This document shows, piece after piece, positions 1 to 7,480 of a DNA stretch of 17,598 nt. Every line of letters starts with the position of its first letter. Position 1 is the first letter of the stretch. The notes beneath the pieces were generated by a model. The model worked only from the letters and a program-made list of their open reading frames with translations. It had not been told where the DNA came from and did no database searches. The position numbers and the translations under genes were made by a program. This DNA is from Clostridiaceae bacterium (GTDB taxonomy: Bacteria; Bacillota; Clostridia; Oscillospirales; Acutalibacteraceae), in the NCBI GenBank assembly GCA_904501895.1, contig CAJGCX010000024.1, forward strand, positions 1 through 17,598, in the 5' to 3' direction.

Positions 1-32
1 CATTTCTTAAAAAGCTTTATGGTGAGAAATAA
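1..32 (+). CDS. 3' end of an upstream gene, possibly ribonuclease HII
   Basis: Only the last nine complete codons are inside the window, reading FLKKLYGEK then TAA at 30-32. The TAA shares its last base with the ATG of the next gene (TAATG), which suggests translational coupling. RNase HII proteins often end in a similar FLKK-type tail and rnhB often precedes yraN, so rnhB is a reasonable guess. Nine residues cannot prove it. Confidence 0.4.
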   Translation, partial: FLKKLYGEK

Positions 33-397
33 TGGAAAAGCATTTGCTTGGCAGATTTGGTGAGGTTATTGCTTCACGGTATTTAAGATGTCACGGATAT
101 GATGTTGTATGTGCTCACTATAACTGTAGATTAGGTGAAATTGATATTGTGGCAGAGGATAGAAAATTTATTTCATTTGTTGAGGTTAAAACTCGAAGTG
201 AAAATATGAAATATTCTCCTGCAGATGCTGTTGATTACTTTAAAAGAAATAAGATTATTGCAGCATCACAGCTGTACCTTAAGGAACATCATATTGATAA
301 ACAACCTCGTTTTGATATTATTGAGGTGTATTTCCAAGGTGATGAGCCTGTGAAAATTAATCACATTGAGGGTGCATTTGACGGAAAAGGTCAATAA
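32..397 (+). CDS. yraN: YraN/UPF0102 family nuclease-like protein
   Basis: A 121-residue protein of the usual length for UPF0102, a family with a restriction-endonuclease-like fold and poorly defined function, thought to act on nucleic acids in the cytoplasm. The family pattern is complete: G10-E11 near the N-terminus, GEID at 35-38 and FVEVKTR at 49-55. D38, E51 and K53 fit the D-ExK metal-binding arrangement. RFDIIEV at 93-99 and HIEGAF at 111-116 match the usual C-terminal part. The start is fixed by the stop-start overlap with the preceding gene and by a GGTGAG ribosome binding site at 21-26. No terminator is visible between this gene and thrC. The family assignment is firm; the biochemical role is not known from sequence. 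Confidence 0.9.
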   Translation: MEKHLLGRFGEVIASRYLRCHGYDVVCAHYNCRLGEIDIVAEDRKFISFVEVKTRSENMKYSPADAVDYFKRNKIIAASQLYLKEHHIDKQPRFDIIEVYFQGDEPVKINHIEGAFDGKGQ

Positions 398-403
398 AAG
401 ATG

Positions 404-432
404 TTGAAAATATATAATTAATATGATAAAAT
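404..432 (+). promoter_or_regulatory. Sigma-A type promoter for thrC
   Basis: TTGAAA at 404-409 and TAAAAT at 427-432 are separated by exactly 17 bases, each matching consensus at five of six positions. Transcription would begin near 439, leaving only about 20 bases of leader, too short for a T-box or other riboswitch. The ribosome binding site AAGGA lies at 443-447. Confidence 0.6.
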
Positions 433-457
433 ACCACACGAAAAGGATGTGTTTTAA

Positions 458-1951
458 ATGTTTTATACAAGTACAAGAGATAAATCTGTTCGCGTAACTG
501 CTGCAGAGGCTATCGCAAAAGGCATTTCATCAGAAGGAGGACTTTTCGTTCCTACAGAAATTCCTGCAATTTCTCCTGAATTCATTGAAAAGCTTGTTCC
601 TATGACATATATTGAAAGAGCAAAGGAAGTGCTTCGTCTTTATCTTACTGATTTTACAGAAGACGAGCTTTCAATGTGTGTTGAGGGTGCTTATAAGGCT
701 GGTAAATTCAGCTCAGATAAGGTTGCTCCTTTATACAAGTTAAGTGACACAGCTAATGTTCTTGAACTTTGGAGAGGCCCTACATGTGCATTCAAGGATA
801 TGGCACTTCAGCTTTTACCATACCTTCTTACTGTTTCAGCAGGTAAGACAGTTAAGGATACAGAAATTGTTATCCTTGTTGCTACTTCAGGTGATACTGG
901 TAAAGCAGCACTTGAAGGCTTTGCTGATGTTCCTAACACAAAAATTCTTGTTTTCTATCCTGTCGACGGTGTTAGCCCAATGCAGAAGCTTCAGATGACA
1001 ACACAGGAAGGCTCTAACGTAAGCGTTTGTGCTATTGAAGGTAACTTTGACGATGCACAAAGTGGCGTTAAGAAGATTTTCACTGATAAGGATATTGAAA
1101 AGAAGTTTAAGGAAAACGGTCTTGCTTTCTCATCTGCAAACTCAATTAACTGGGGACGTCTTGTACCACAGATTGTTTACTATGTATCAGCATACTGTGA
1201 TATGCTTCAGAATGGTGAACTTAAGAACGGTGAAGAAATGAACGTTGTTGTTCCTACAGGTAACTTTGGTAATATTCTTGCTGCTTATTATGCTAAGAGA
1301 ATGGGCATTCCTGTAAAAACACTTATCTGCGCTTCAAATGCTAATAATGTTCTTACAGATTTCCTTACAAGTGGTACTTATGATAAGAACAGAGCTTTCT
1401 TCTGCACAACATCACCATCAATGGATATTCTTATTTCAAGTAACCTTGAAAGACTTCTTTTCCACCTTTGCGGTGAAGATGATGTTCAGGTGGCAGAATG
1501 GATGACATCTCTTAATAACGATGGTAAATATACTGTTTCAGCCGATGTTGCTGATAAGGTTAAGTCATTATTTGCAGCAGGTTGCTGTGATGATGCACAG
1601 ACAAAGGAAACTATCGGTAAGGTATTCCAAGATAAGAATTATCTCTGCGATACACATACAGCAGTTGCAGTTAAGGTTTATGACGATTATGTAGTAAATA
1701 CAGGGGATAAGACTCCTACTGTTATCGCTTCAACCGCTAACCCATATAAGTTCTCTGCAAGTGTTCTTGCTGCTATTACAGATGAAATTAAGGCGGATAA
1801 CGAATTTGATATGGTTGATGAGCTTTTCGCTAAGTCAAATGAGCCTGTTCCACAGCAGCTTGCAACTCTTAAGGGTAAGGAACCACGCTTTACTAGAGTG
1901 AGCAAGAAAGAGGATATGAAGCAGGTTGTATTTGATATGTTAGGCATATAA
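458..1951 (+). CDS. thrC: Threonine synthase
   Basis: This cytoplasmic PLP enzyme converts O-phosphohomoserine to threonine, the last step of threonine synthesis. At 497 residues it has the length of the long clade (E. coli/yeast type). The N-terminal segment with SSEGGLFVP at 24-32 is typical. GPTCAFKD at 107-114 contains the probable PLP lysine K113, and SGDTG at 144-148 is a phosphate-binding loop. VVPTGNFGN is a further cofactor-pocket signature. The start is supported by AAGGA ten bases upstream. It has its own promoter and terminator and no other threonine gene beside it, so it seems to be a single-gene unit. Nothing looks broken. Confidence 0.97.
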   Translation: MFYTSTRDKSVRVTAAEAIAKGISSEGGLFVPTEIPAISPEFIEKLVPMTYIERAKEVLRLYLTDFTEDELSMCVEGAYKAGKFSSDKVAPLYKLSDTANVLELWRGPTCAFKDMALQLLPYLLTVSAGKTVKDTEIVILVATSGDTGKAALEGFADVPNTKILVFYPVDGVSPMQKLQMTTQEGSNVSVCAIEGNFDDAQSGVKKIFTDKDIEKKFKENGLAFSSANSINWGRLVPQIVYYVSAYCDMLQNGELKNGEEMNVVVPTGNFGNILAAYYAKRMGIPVKTLICASNANNVLTDFLTSGTYDKNRAFFCTTSPSMDILISSNLERLLFHLCGEDDVQVAEWMTSLNNDGKYTVSADVADKVKSLFAAGCCDDAQTKETIGKVFQDKNYLCDTHTAVAVKVYDDYVVNTGDKTPTVIASTANPYKFSASVLAAITDEIKADNEFDMVDELFAKSNEPVPQQLATLKGKEPRFTRVSKKEDMKQVVFDMLGI

Positions 1952-1965
1952 AAACATAATAATTT

Positions 1966-2007
1966 TTGCGGAAACCGGTAGATTGACTTAAGGTTTCCGC
2001 AATTTTT
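1966..2007 (+). terminator. Rho-independent terminator of thrC
   Basis: TTGCGGAAACC (1966-1976) and GGTTTCCGCAA (1992-2002) form a perfect 11-bp stem with a 15-base loop, followed by TTTTT at 2003-2007. It lies between the convergent thrC and DUF1540 genes. On the minus strand the stem is not followed by a clear run of T, so it probably works best for thrC. Confidence 0.85.
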
Positions 2008-2012
2008 AATAC

Positions 2013-2171
2013 TTACATATTGTCCTTCATTTTAAATGTTGCACATCTTGTGTCGTCGCAACAGCAAGCGTTGTGTGTGCCGACTTTAATACCTTCTGCA
2101 GTGCAGTTCATATTGCCATCGTTGTATGTGCAATGACAAGCATCGCAAGTGATCTTTTTGTTCTTTTCCAT
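2013..2171 (-). CDS. Small cysteine-rich DUF1540 protein
   Basis: A 52-residue protein with eight cysteines (9, 12, 14, 23, 36, 37, 38, 43). Spacing and surrounding residues (ITCDACHCTYND, then a C-T-A-E-G-I-K-V segment and a CATF end) match DUF1540, a short family common in Clostridia and of unknown function. The cysteines suggest metal, probably zinc, binding. The reading frame stays open 99 bases further upstream, but GAAAGGAGG at 2181-2189 sits nine bases before this ATG and the longer N-terminus has no family resemblance, so this start is preferred. It is convergent with thrC and divergent from the phosphoesterase gene. I could not place a convincing promoter for it. Confidence 0.85.
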   Translation of the reverse strand: MEKNKKITCDACHCTYNDGNMNCTAEGIKVGTHNACCCDDTRCATFKMKDNM

Positions 2172-2240
2172 TTCTAATAGCCTCCTTTCAATTCTATTTT
2201 TTGAAGAAGGCTTATAATTATTCATAGGAGAATTTTCTTT

Positions 2241-2930
2241 ATGTCCGTTTACACAATTGGTGATACTCATTTATCTTTTTCTGTTGACAAGCCCATGGAT
2301 ATTTTCAAGGGCTGGGATGACTATGCCCAAAGACTTGAAAATAATTGGCAACGAGTTATTGAGGAGGATGATACAGTTATAATCAATGGTGATATTTCGT
2401 GGGCAATGAGCCTTGAGGAAGCAGAAAAGGATTTTGAATTTCTCAATAATTTAAAAGGTACTAAAATCATCTCAAAAGGTAATCATGACTATTGGTGGAA
2501 TACTGTTACAAAAATGGAAAAATTCTGTAAGGAAAAGGGATTTGATACCATAAAATTCCTTCACAACAACGCATATCGTATAGGGGATATTTCTGTTGCC
2601 GGTACCCGTGGTTGGTTTTTTGATGCAGAAAGTGAAAATATTGATAAGGTTATGGCTCGTGAATGTGCAAGGCTTCAACGCTCAATTGATGAAGCTAAAA
2701 AGCTTGGGGGAGAGGTTGTAGTATTCCTTCATTATCCTCCAATCAATATTTTGCGTGATTGTGAGCCTATATTAAAGGTGCTTATTGATAATGAAATTAC
2801 AAGATGCTATTACGGACATCTTCACGGCGGAGCAATTAAGGGTGCTTTTAATGGTGAAAAATATGGAATAAAATTTCATCTAAATTCTGCAGATTACCTT
2901 GATTTTTGCCCTTTATTTATCAATAAATGA
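2241..2930 (+). CDS. Calcineurin-like metallophosphoesterase
   Basis: A 229-residue protein with all metal-binding motifs of the superfamily in order: GDTH with D8 and H10, GD with D51, GNHD with N81-H82, a lone H164, and GHLHG with H193 and H195. These ligands normally hold two metal ions and hydrolyse phosphomonoesters or diesters. There is no signal peptide or membrane segment, so it should be cytoplasmic. The substrate cannot be read from sequence; related stand-alone Firmicutes proteins are mostly annotated only as phosphohydrolases. AGGAG at 2226-2230 supports the start, and TATAAT at 2213-2218 is a possible -10 box without a good -35. It is divergent from the DUF1540 gene (69-base gap) and upstream of tig, which has its own promoter. 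Confidence 0.88.
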   Translation: MSVYTIGDTHLSFSVDKPMDIFKGWDDYAQRLENNWQRVIEEDDTVIINGDISWAMSLEEAEKDFEFLNNLKGTKIISKGNHDYWWNTVTKMEKFCKEKGFDTIKFLHNNAYRIGDISVAGTRGWFFDAESENIDKVMARECARLQRSIDEAKKLGGEVVVFLHYPPINILRDCEPILKVLIDNEITRCYYGHLHGGAIKGAFNGEKYGIKFHLNSADYLDFCPLFINK

Positions 2931-2991
2931 TATTTTTATAGAAAATTACTATTATTTTTACGAAAAATAAAGAAAAAACTTAAGGAAAATA

Positions 2992-3020
2992 TTGTAATTA
3001 TTTTTTTTGTATGATATAAT
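2992..3020 (+). promoter_or_regulatory. Strong sigma-A promoter with extended -10 for tig
   Basis: TTGTAA (2992-2997), a 17-base spacer and a perfect TATAAT (3015-3020) form the promoter. TG at 3012-3013, one base before the -10 box, is the extended -10 element. It probably drives tig and, by readthrough of the hairpin after tig, part of clpP-clpX expression. No CIRCE or CtsR operator is visible. Confidence 0.8.
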
Positions 3021-3068
3021 ATCGTGAATATTGGGATAAAATATAAAGATATTCAGGAGGAATATTTA

Positions 3069-4448
3069 ATGTTAAAGTCAACAAACAATGTAGAAAAGAA
3101 CGTTTTCGAACTCGAAATCGCTATTGATGGTGAAAAGTTTGAGGCTGCTATTCAGAAGGCATATCTCAAGCAGAGAAAAGACATCATGATTAAGGGATTC
3201 AGAAAAGGTAAGGCTCCAAGAGCTTTCATCGAAAAGATGTATGGTGAGGGCGTGTTCTATGAGGATGCTCTTGAACTCGTTTATCCTGAAGCAGTAAGCG
3301 AAGCAATCATCGAATCAAAGCTCGATGTTGTTGGTGCTCCTTATGACCTTGAAGTACCTGAAATCGGTAAAGATGGTGTTGTATTAAAGCTTAAGGTTGC
3401 TGTTAAGCCTGAAGTTAAGCTTGGTGAATATAAGGGTCTTAAGGCTACAAAGCCTTCTTGTAAGGTTGCTGCTGACGAAGTTAAGGCTGAGCTTGCTAAG
3501 ATGCAGGAACAGAACTCAAGAATGGTTAGCGTTGAAAAGAGAGCAGTTAAGAATAATGATACAGCAGTTATCGATTTTGAAGGCTTCGTTGATGGCGTAG
3601 CATTTGATGGCGGTAAGGCTGAAAAATATGAGCTTGTAATCGGCAGTGGTTCATTCATTCCTGGCTTTGAAGACCAGATTATCGGTCACAAAATTGGTGA
3701 AGAATTTGATGTAAATGTTACATTCCCTGCAGAATATCAGGAAAATCTTGCATCAAAGGATGCTGTTTTCAAGATTAAGCTTCACGAAATCAAGGTTAAG
3801 GAGCTTCCTGCACTTGATGATGAGTTTGCAAAGGACGTTAGTGAATTTGATACTCTTGATGAGCTTAAGAAGAGCGTTAAGGCACAGCTTGAAGAAAATA
3901 AGAAGGCTGATGCTGACAATAAGGTAGTTAACGACCTCCTTGAAGAAGTTGTTAAGGGTATGGAAGTTGAAATTCCTGCTGTTATGATTGAAGCAGAAAT
4001 CGATAATATTGTTGATAATTTCAATTACAGACTTCAGTCACAGGGTCTTGACCTTAATACATACCTTTCATATACAGGTATGGAAATGGCTGCTTTCAGA
4101 GAAGGCTATAAGGAAAATGCAGAAGCTCAGGTAAAGCTCAGCCTCGCTATTGAAGCAATCGTTAAGGCTGAAAACATTGAAGCTACTGATGATGAAGTTA
4201 ATGCTGAATATGAAAACCTTGCAAAGACATATAATATGGATGTTGAGGCAGTTAAAAAGGCAATTCCTGCTGAATCTCTTGCTGGTGACATTAAGTCAAA
4301 GAAGGCAATTGACCTCGTTAAAAACAGTGCAAAGGTAACTGAAGAAAAAGCAGCAAAGAAGACAGCTGAAAAGAAAGATGCTGAAGAAAAACCGGCTAAA
4401 AAGCCAGCTGCAAAGAAAACAACAAAGAAAGCAGCAGATGCTGAATAA
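3069..4448 (+). CDS. tig: Trigger factor, ribosome-associated chaperone
   Basis: Trigger factor binds the ribosome exit tunnel and helps new proteins fold. The N-terminal domain carries the ribosome-docking signature GFRKGKAP at residues 43-50. An FKBP-type prolyl isomerase domain follows at about 160-245 (VIDFEGFVDG, then GSGSFIPGFE). The helical C-terminal chaperone domain runs from about 250 to 420. The protein then continues with a 39-residue tail (421-459) made almost only of K, A, E, T, D and P, a histone-H1-like composition. An in-frame GTG at 3024 would add 15 residues, but AGGAGG at 3055-3060 lies eight bases before this ATG and MLKSTNNVEKN fits the family start. The tig-clpP-clpX order is conserved in many bacteria. 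Confidence 0.97.
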   Translation: MLKSTNNVEKNVFELEIAIDGEKFEAAIQKAYLKQRKDIMIKGFRKGKAPRAFIEKMYGEGVFYEDALELVYPEAVSEAIIESKLDVVGAPYDLEVPEIGKDGVVLKLKVAVKPEVKLGEYKGLKATKPSCKVAADEVKAELAKMQEQNSRMVSVEKRAVKNNDTAVIDFEGFVDGVAFDGGKAEKYELVIGSGSFIPGFEDQIIGHKIGEEFDVNVTFPAEYQENLASKDAVFKIKLHEIKVKELPALDDEFAKDVSEFDTLDELKKSVKAQLEENKKADADNKVVNDLLEEVVKGMEVEIPAVMIEAEIDNIVDNFNYRLQSQGLDLNTYLSYTGMEMAAFREGYKENAEAQVKLSLAIEAIVKAENIEATDDEVNAEYENLAKTYNMDVEAVKKAIPAESLAGDIKSKKAIDLVKNSAKVTEEKAAKKTAEKKDAEEKPAKKPAAKKTTKKAADAE

Positions 4449-4467
4449 AATTAGTGTTTAAGTGTTG

Positions 4468-4510
4468 AAGAATTGTCCAATACTCAAAAGGACAATTCTT
4501 TAATGCTTTT
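4468..4510 (+). terminator. Long hairpin between tig and clpP; partial terminator or attenuator
   Basis: AAGAATTGTCC (4468-4478) and GGACAATTCTT (4490-4500) form a perfect 11-bp stem around an 11-base loop, and it can extend downward with A-T and G-U pairs. The T-tract after it is poor (TAATGCTTTT), so it may terminate only partly or act as an RNA-processing or stability element. A weak promoter for clpP, AGGACA (4489-4494) with TATAGA (4512-4517), would overlap the right arm. Confidence 0.6.
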
Positions 4511-4537
4511 CTATAGAATTTGATTGGAGGTAATATT

Positions 4538-5119
4538 ATGGCACTTGTACCATACGTTGTTGAACAGACAAACAGAGGGGAAAGACAGTACGATATTTTT
4601 TCAAGACTTTTAAATGACAGAATTATCGTTTTGTCTGATGAGGTAAATGATGCAACTGCATCTTTGGTTGTAGCACAGTTACTTTATCTTGAGGGACAGG
4701 ATAGCGAAAAAGATATTAGCCTTTATATTAACAGTCCGGGTGGCTCAGTTTCTGCAGGACTTGCAATTTATGATACAATGCAGTACATCAAATGTGATGT
4801 TTCTACAATTTGTATGGGTATGGCTGCAAGTATGGGTGCATTTTTGCTCTCATCAGGTGCAAAGGGTAAGAGATTTGCACTTCCTAACAGCGAAATTATG
4901 ATTCACCAGCCATTAGGTGGTGCTCAGGGTCAGGCATCTGATATTAAGATTGCTGCTGAGCATATTCTCAGAACTCGTGAAAAGCTTAACAAAATCCTTG
5001 CAGAAAATACAGGTAAACCAATTGAACAGATTGCTCTTGATACTGAGCGTGACAATTGGCTTTCAGCACAGGAAGCAATGGATTACGGTATCGTTGATAA
5101 GGTTTTCTATAAGAGATAA
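4538..5119 (+). CDS. clpP: ATP-dependent Clp protease proteolytic subunit
   Basis: ClpP forms a tetradecameric barrel with serine-protease sites inside and degrades proteins fed by ClpX or ClpC. The product is 193 residues, normal for the family. The triad is S98 (within GMAASMGAF), H123 (within MIHQPLGG) and D172 (in TERDNW). The oligomerisation motif YINSPGGS at 63-70 is present. The frame could start from a TTG at 4520, but GGAGG at 4526-4530, seven bases before this ATG, and the family N-terminus MALVPYVVEQT settle the start. clpX follows after 11 bases, so the two are surely cotranscribed. Confidence 0.98.
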   Translation: MALVPYVVEQTNRGERQYDIFSRLLNDRIIVLSDEVNDATASLVVAQLLYLEGQDSEKDISLYINSPGGSVSAGLAIYDTMQYIKCDVSTICMGMAASMGAFLLSSGAKGKRFALPNSEIMIHQPLGGAQGQASDIKIAAEHILRTREKLNKILAENTGKPIEQIALDTERDNWLSAQEAMDYGIVDKVFYKR

Positions 5120-5130
5120 TAGGAGTCATT

Positions 5131-6444
5131 ATGGCAAGAGATAACGATAAAGAAAGAAATGTCAGATGTTCCTTTTGTGGTAAAACACAGGAGCAGGTTG
5201 ATAAGCTTATAGCAGGTCCCGGTGTATATATCTGCGATGAATGTATTGAACTTTGTATGGGTATCATCGATGATGGCGAAATGCGTGGTCACAATAAACC
5301 GGGTAAAAAAGTAAAACTTGAAGAAAAAGAGCTTCCAAAACCACAGGAAATCAAAGCAAAGCTTGATGAATATGTTGTTGGTCAGGAAGAGGCTAAAAAA
5401 GCTTTGAGCGTCTCGGTTTATAATCATTATAAAAGAATATATTATGGCTCTGATGACGGCGTTGAAATTCAAAAGAGTAATGTTGTGCTTTTAGGTCCTA
5501 CAGGTGTTGGTAAAACAGTACTTGCACAGACTCTTGCAAAGATTATTGATGTTCCGTTTGCTATTGCAGATGCTACAACTCTTACTGAAGCAGGTTATGT
5601 TGGTGAAGATGTAGAAAACATTCTTTTAAGACTTATTCAGGCAGCAGATTTTGATATTGAAAAAGCAGAATGTGGCATTATTTACGTTGATGAAATTGAT
5701 AAGATTGCACGTAAGAGTGAAAATCCTTCAATTACTCGTGATGTAAGTGGTGAAGGCGTTCAGCAGGCTCTTCTTAAAATCCTTGAAGGAACTGTTTCAA
5801 ATGTTCCTCCACAGGGTGGCAGAAAGCATCCTCAACAGGAATTTATTCAGATTGATACATCAAATATCCTCTTTATCTGTGGTGGCGCTTTTGACGGTAT
5901 TGAAAAAATTGTTGAAAAGCGTGCAGGTAATTCAGGTCTTGGTTTTGGTGCTGAAATCAAGAATAAGGCACAATTCCAGGAGGAAGATGTATATTCAAAG
6001 GTTATTGCACAGGACCTTGTTAAATTCGGTCTTATTCCTGAACTTGTAGGTCGTGTTCCTGTTATAACTGCATTAAAGCAGCTTTCAAAGGAAGATTTAA
6101 TCAGAATTCTTTCAGAGCCTAAAAATGCACTTCTCAAGCAGTTTAAGGCATTATTCAATATGGATAATGTTGAGCTTGAATTTACTGATGATGCTCTTAT
6201 TGCTATCGCAGAAAAGACAATTGAGAAGAAAACAGGTGCTCGTGGTCTTCGTGGAATTATGGAAAATACACTTATGAATATAATGTATGAAACACCATCT
6301 GACCACACAATTTCAAAGATAATTATCACAAAAGATTGTGTTGACGGAAATGGTTCTCCTGAAATTATTCGTGATGATTCAAGAAAGCCTAATGTTCTCA
6401 CATCAAAATTGTTTAATAAATCAAACTCAAAAAAAGTAATATAA
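5131..6444 (+). CDS. clpX: ClpX, ATP-dependent unfoldase of the ClpXP protease
   Basis: ClpX is a hexameric AAA+ ATPase that recognises and unfolds substrates and threads them into ClpP. The N-terminal zinc-binding dimerisation domain has C13, C16, C35 and C38. Walker A is GPTGVGKT at 122-129 and Walker B is IIYVDEID at 183-190. The pore loop GYVG is at 155-158 and the RKH loop at 231-233. The sensor-2 region GARGLR lies near the C-terminus. The length (437) is typical. AGGAG at 5121-5125 supports the start. A hairpin follows the stop codon. Confidence 0.98.
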   Translation: MARDNDKERNVRCSFCGKTQEQVDKLIAGPGVYICDECIELCMGIIDDGEMRGHNKPGKKVKLEEKELPKPQEIKAKLDEYVVGQEEAKKALSVSVYNHYKRIYYGSDDGVEIQKSNVVLLGPTGVGKTVLAQTLAKIIDVPFAIADATTLTEAGYVGEDVENILLRLIQAADFDIEKAECGIIYVDEIDKIARKSENPSITRDVSGEGVQQALLKILEGTVSNVPPQGGRKHPQQEFIQIDTSNILFICGGAFDGIEKIVEKRAGNSGLGFGAEIKNKAQFQEEDVYSKVIAQDLVKFGLIPELVGRVPVITALKQLSKEDLIRILSEPKNALLKQFKALFNMDNVELEFTDDALIAIAEKTIEKKTGARGLRGIMENTLMNIMYETPSDHTISKIIITKDCVDGNGSPEIIRDDSRKPNVLTSKLFNKSNSKKVI

Positions 6445-6450
6445 ACCTTT

Positions 6451-6479
6451 AAGCCACGGTTTACCGTGGCTTGTCATTT
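6451..6479 (+). terminator. Stem-loop after clpX
   Basis: AAGCCACGG (6451-6459) and CCGTGGCTT (6464-6472) make a perfect 9-bp GC-rich stem with a TTTA loop, followed by the modestly T-rich GTCATTT. It is probably the end of the tig-clpP-clpX unit. The poor T-tract allows some readthrough into the transporter gene, for which no promoter was seen. Confidence 0.7.
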
Positions 6480-6493
6480 AGGGTGATACATAT

Positions 6494-7393
6494 ATGAAAA
6501 CAAAAATTAAATCAACAATTCTCTTGTTTTTAACAGCTATGATATGGGGCTTTGCCTTTGTTGCTCAAAAAGTAGGTGCTGAATTTGTAGGAGCATTTAC
6601 CTTTAATGGTGTTCGCTTTATGCTTGGTACAATTTCATTAATACCTGTAATTTTGCTTTTTGAAAGAGAAAAACTTGATAAGGAAAAGATAAAAAGAATT
6701 CTTGTTCCTGGTGTTATTGCAGGTACGGTACTTTTTATTGCATCAACCCTACAGCAATATGGTGTTGAAATTACGGGTAGTGCAGGTAAAGCAGGATTTC
6801 TTACAGGACTTTATACTGTATTAGTACCATTAATCAGATTTGTAATGGGTAAAAAAACAAGCATATTTACTTTATTTGGTGCTGTTTTTGCTGTTGTCGG
6901 CTTGTTTTTCCTTTGTATGACCGGTAATGAATTCACATTTGGAATTGGTGATGTTGTCCTTATTATCGGTGCATTCTTCTGGGCAGGACATATTCTCGTT
7001 GTTGATAAGTATGTAAACGATATCAGTCCTTTAAAATTTAGCTTAGTTCAATTTTTAGTTTGTGGTGTTTTAAGCCTTGCATTTGCATTCATACTTGAAG
7101 ATATTGAATTATCTGCTATCAAGAGTGCGGGGATTCCTATCCTTTACGGCGGAATTATGTCAGTAGGTGTTGCTTATACATGTCAGATTTTAGGACAAAG
7201 AGACGCTGACCCTACATTTGCATCAATTGTTTTCTCAACTGAATCAGTTTTTAGTGCAATCGGTGGTGCTATTCTTCTTAATGAAATAATGAGTGGCAGA
7301 GGGTATTTAGGTTGTGTTTTAATTTTCATAGGTATTGTTCTTTCACAGTTAAGCCCTGCAGAAATCAAGAGTAAACTTAAAAAGAACAGGTGA
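6494..7393 (+). CDS. EamA/DMT-family membrane transporter
   Basis: A 299-residue integral membrane protein with about ten hydrophobic segments (near residues 7-25, 36-55, 69-88, 99-116, 122-143, 150-170, 181-200, 212-231, 244-264 and 270-288), the EamA duplicated 5+5 layout. The first helix has the family pattern AMIWGFAFVAQK, and a GxxLLNE-like element with glycine-rich helices occurs in the second half. Such proteins export amino acids, other metabolites or drugs; the substrate cannot be told. The start follows GGGTG at 6481-6485. The gene sits between the clpX hairpin and the promoter of the sugar transferase gene. Being near amino-acid genes is not enough to suggest a substrate. Confidence 0.88.
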   Translation: MKTKIKSTILLFLTAMIWGFAFVAQKVGAEFVGAFTFNGVRFMLGTISLIPVILLFEREKLDKEKIKRILVPGVIAGTVLFIASTLQQYGVEITGSAGKAGFLTGLYTVLVPLIRFVMGKKTSIFTLFGAVFAVVGLFFLCMTGNEFTFGIGDVVLIIGAFFWAGHILVVDKYVNDISPLKFSLVQFLVCGVLSLAFAFILEDIELSAIKSAGIPILYGGIMSVGVAYTCQILGQRDADPTFASIVFSTESVFSAIGGAILLNEIMSGRGYLGCVLIFIGIVLSQLSPAEIKSKLKKNR

Positions 7394-7420
7394 CATAATT
7401 ATTACATTTAATTTTAATTA

Positions 7421-7449
7421 TTGACTTTATTGCAACAATTAAGTAAAAT
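7421..7449 (+). promoter_or_regulatory. Promoter for the sugar transferase gene
   Basis: TTGACT (7421-7426), a 17-base spacer and TAAAAT (7444-7449) match the sigma-A consensus at five of six bases each. The region overlaps an alternative TTG start of the downstream frame, which argues for the start at 7481. Confidence 0.7.
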
Positions 7450-7480
7450 GTGCTTAGTTATAAAACTTGGAGGCTGTTTT

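Noticed and set aside
2172..2270. N-terminal extension of the DUF1540 protein from an upstream ATG
   Set aside because: The extension would overlap the phosphoesterase start and the strong ribosome binding site at 2181-2189, and has no family resemblance.
2952..2970. Perfect inverted repeat TTATTTTT / AAAAATAA after the phosphoesterase gene
   Set aside because: The stem is AT-only and weak, as expected by chance in AT-rich DNA, and no T run follows, so it is not called as a terminator.
3024..3068. GTG start for trigger factor 45 bases upstream
   Set aside because: The GTG lies only four bases after the -10 box, so it would be outside the transcript; AGGAGG fits the downstream ATG.
4449..4537. 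CtsR or CIRCE operator upstream of clpP
   Set aside because: No tandem GGTCAAA repeats or TTAGCACTC-type inverted repeat could be found here or upstream of tig.
5847..6401. Long open frame (184 codons) on the minus strand inside clpX
   Set aside because: It lies fully opposite a certain gene, has no ribosome binding site or recognisable domain, and arises from clpX codon bias.
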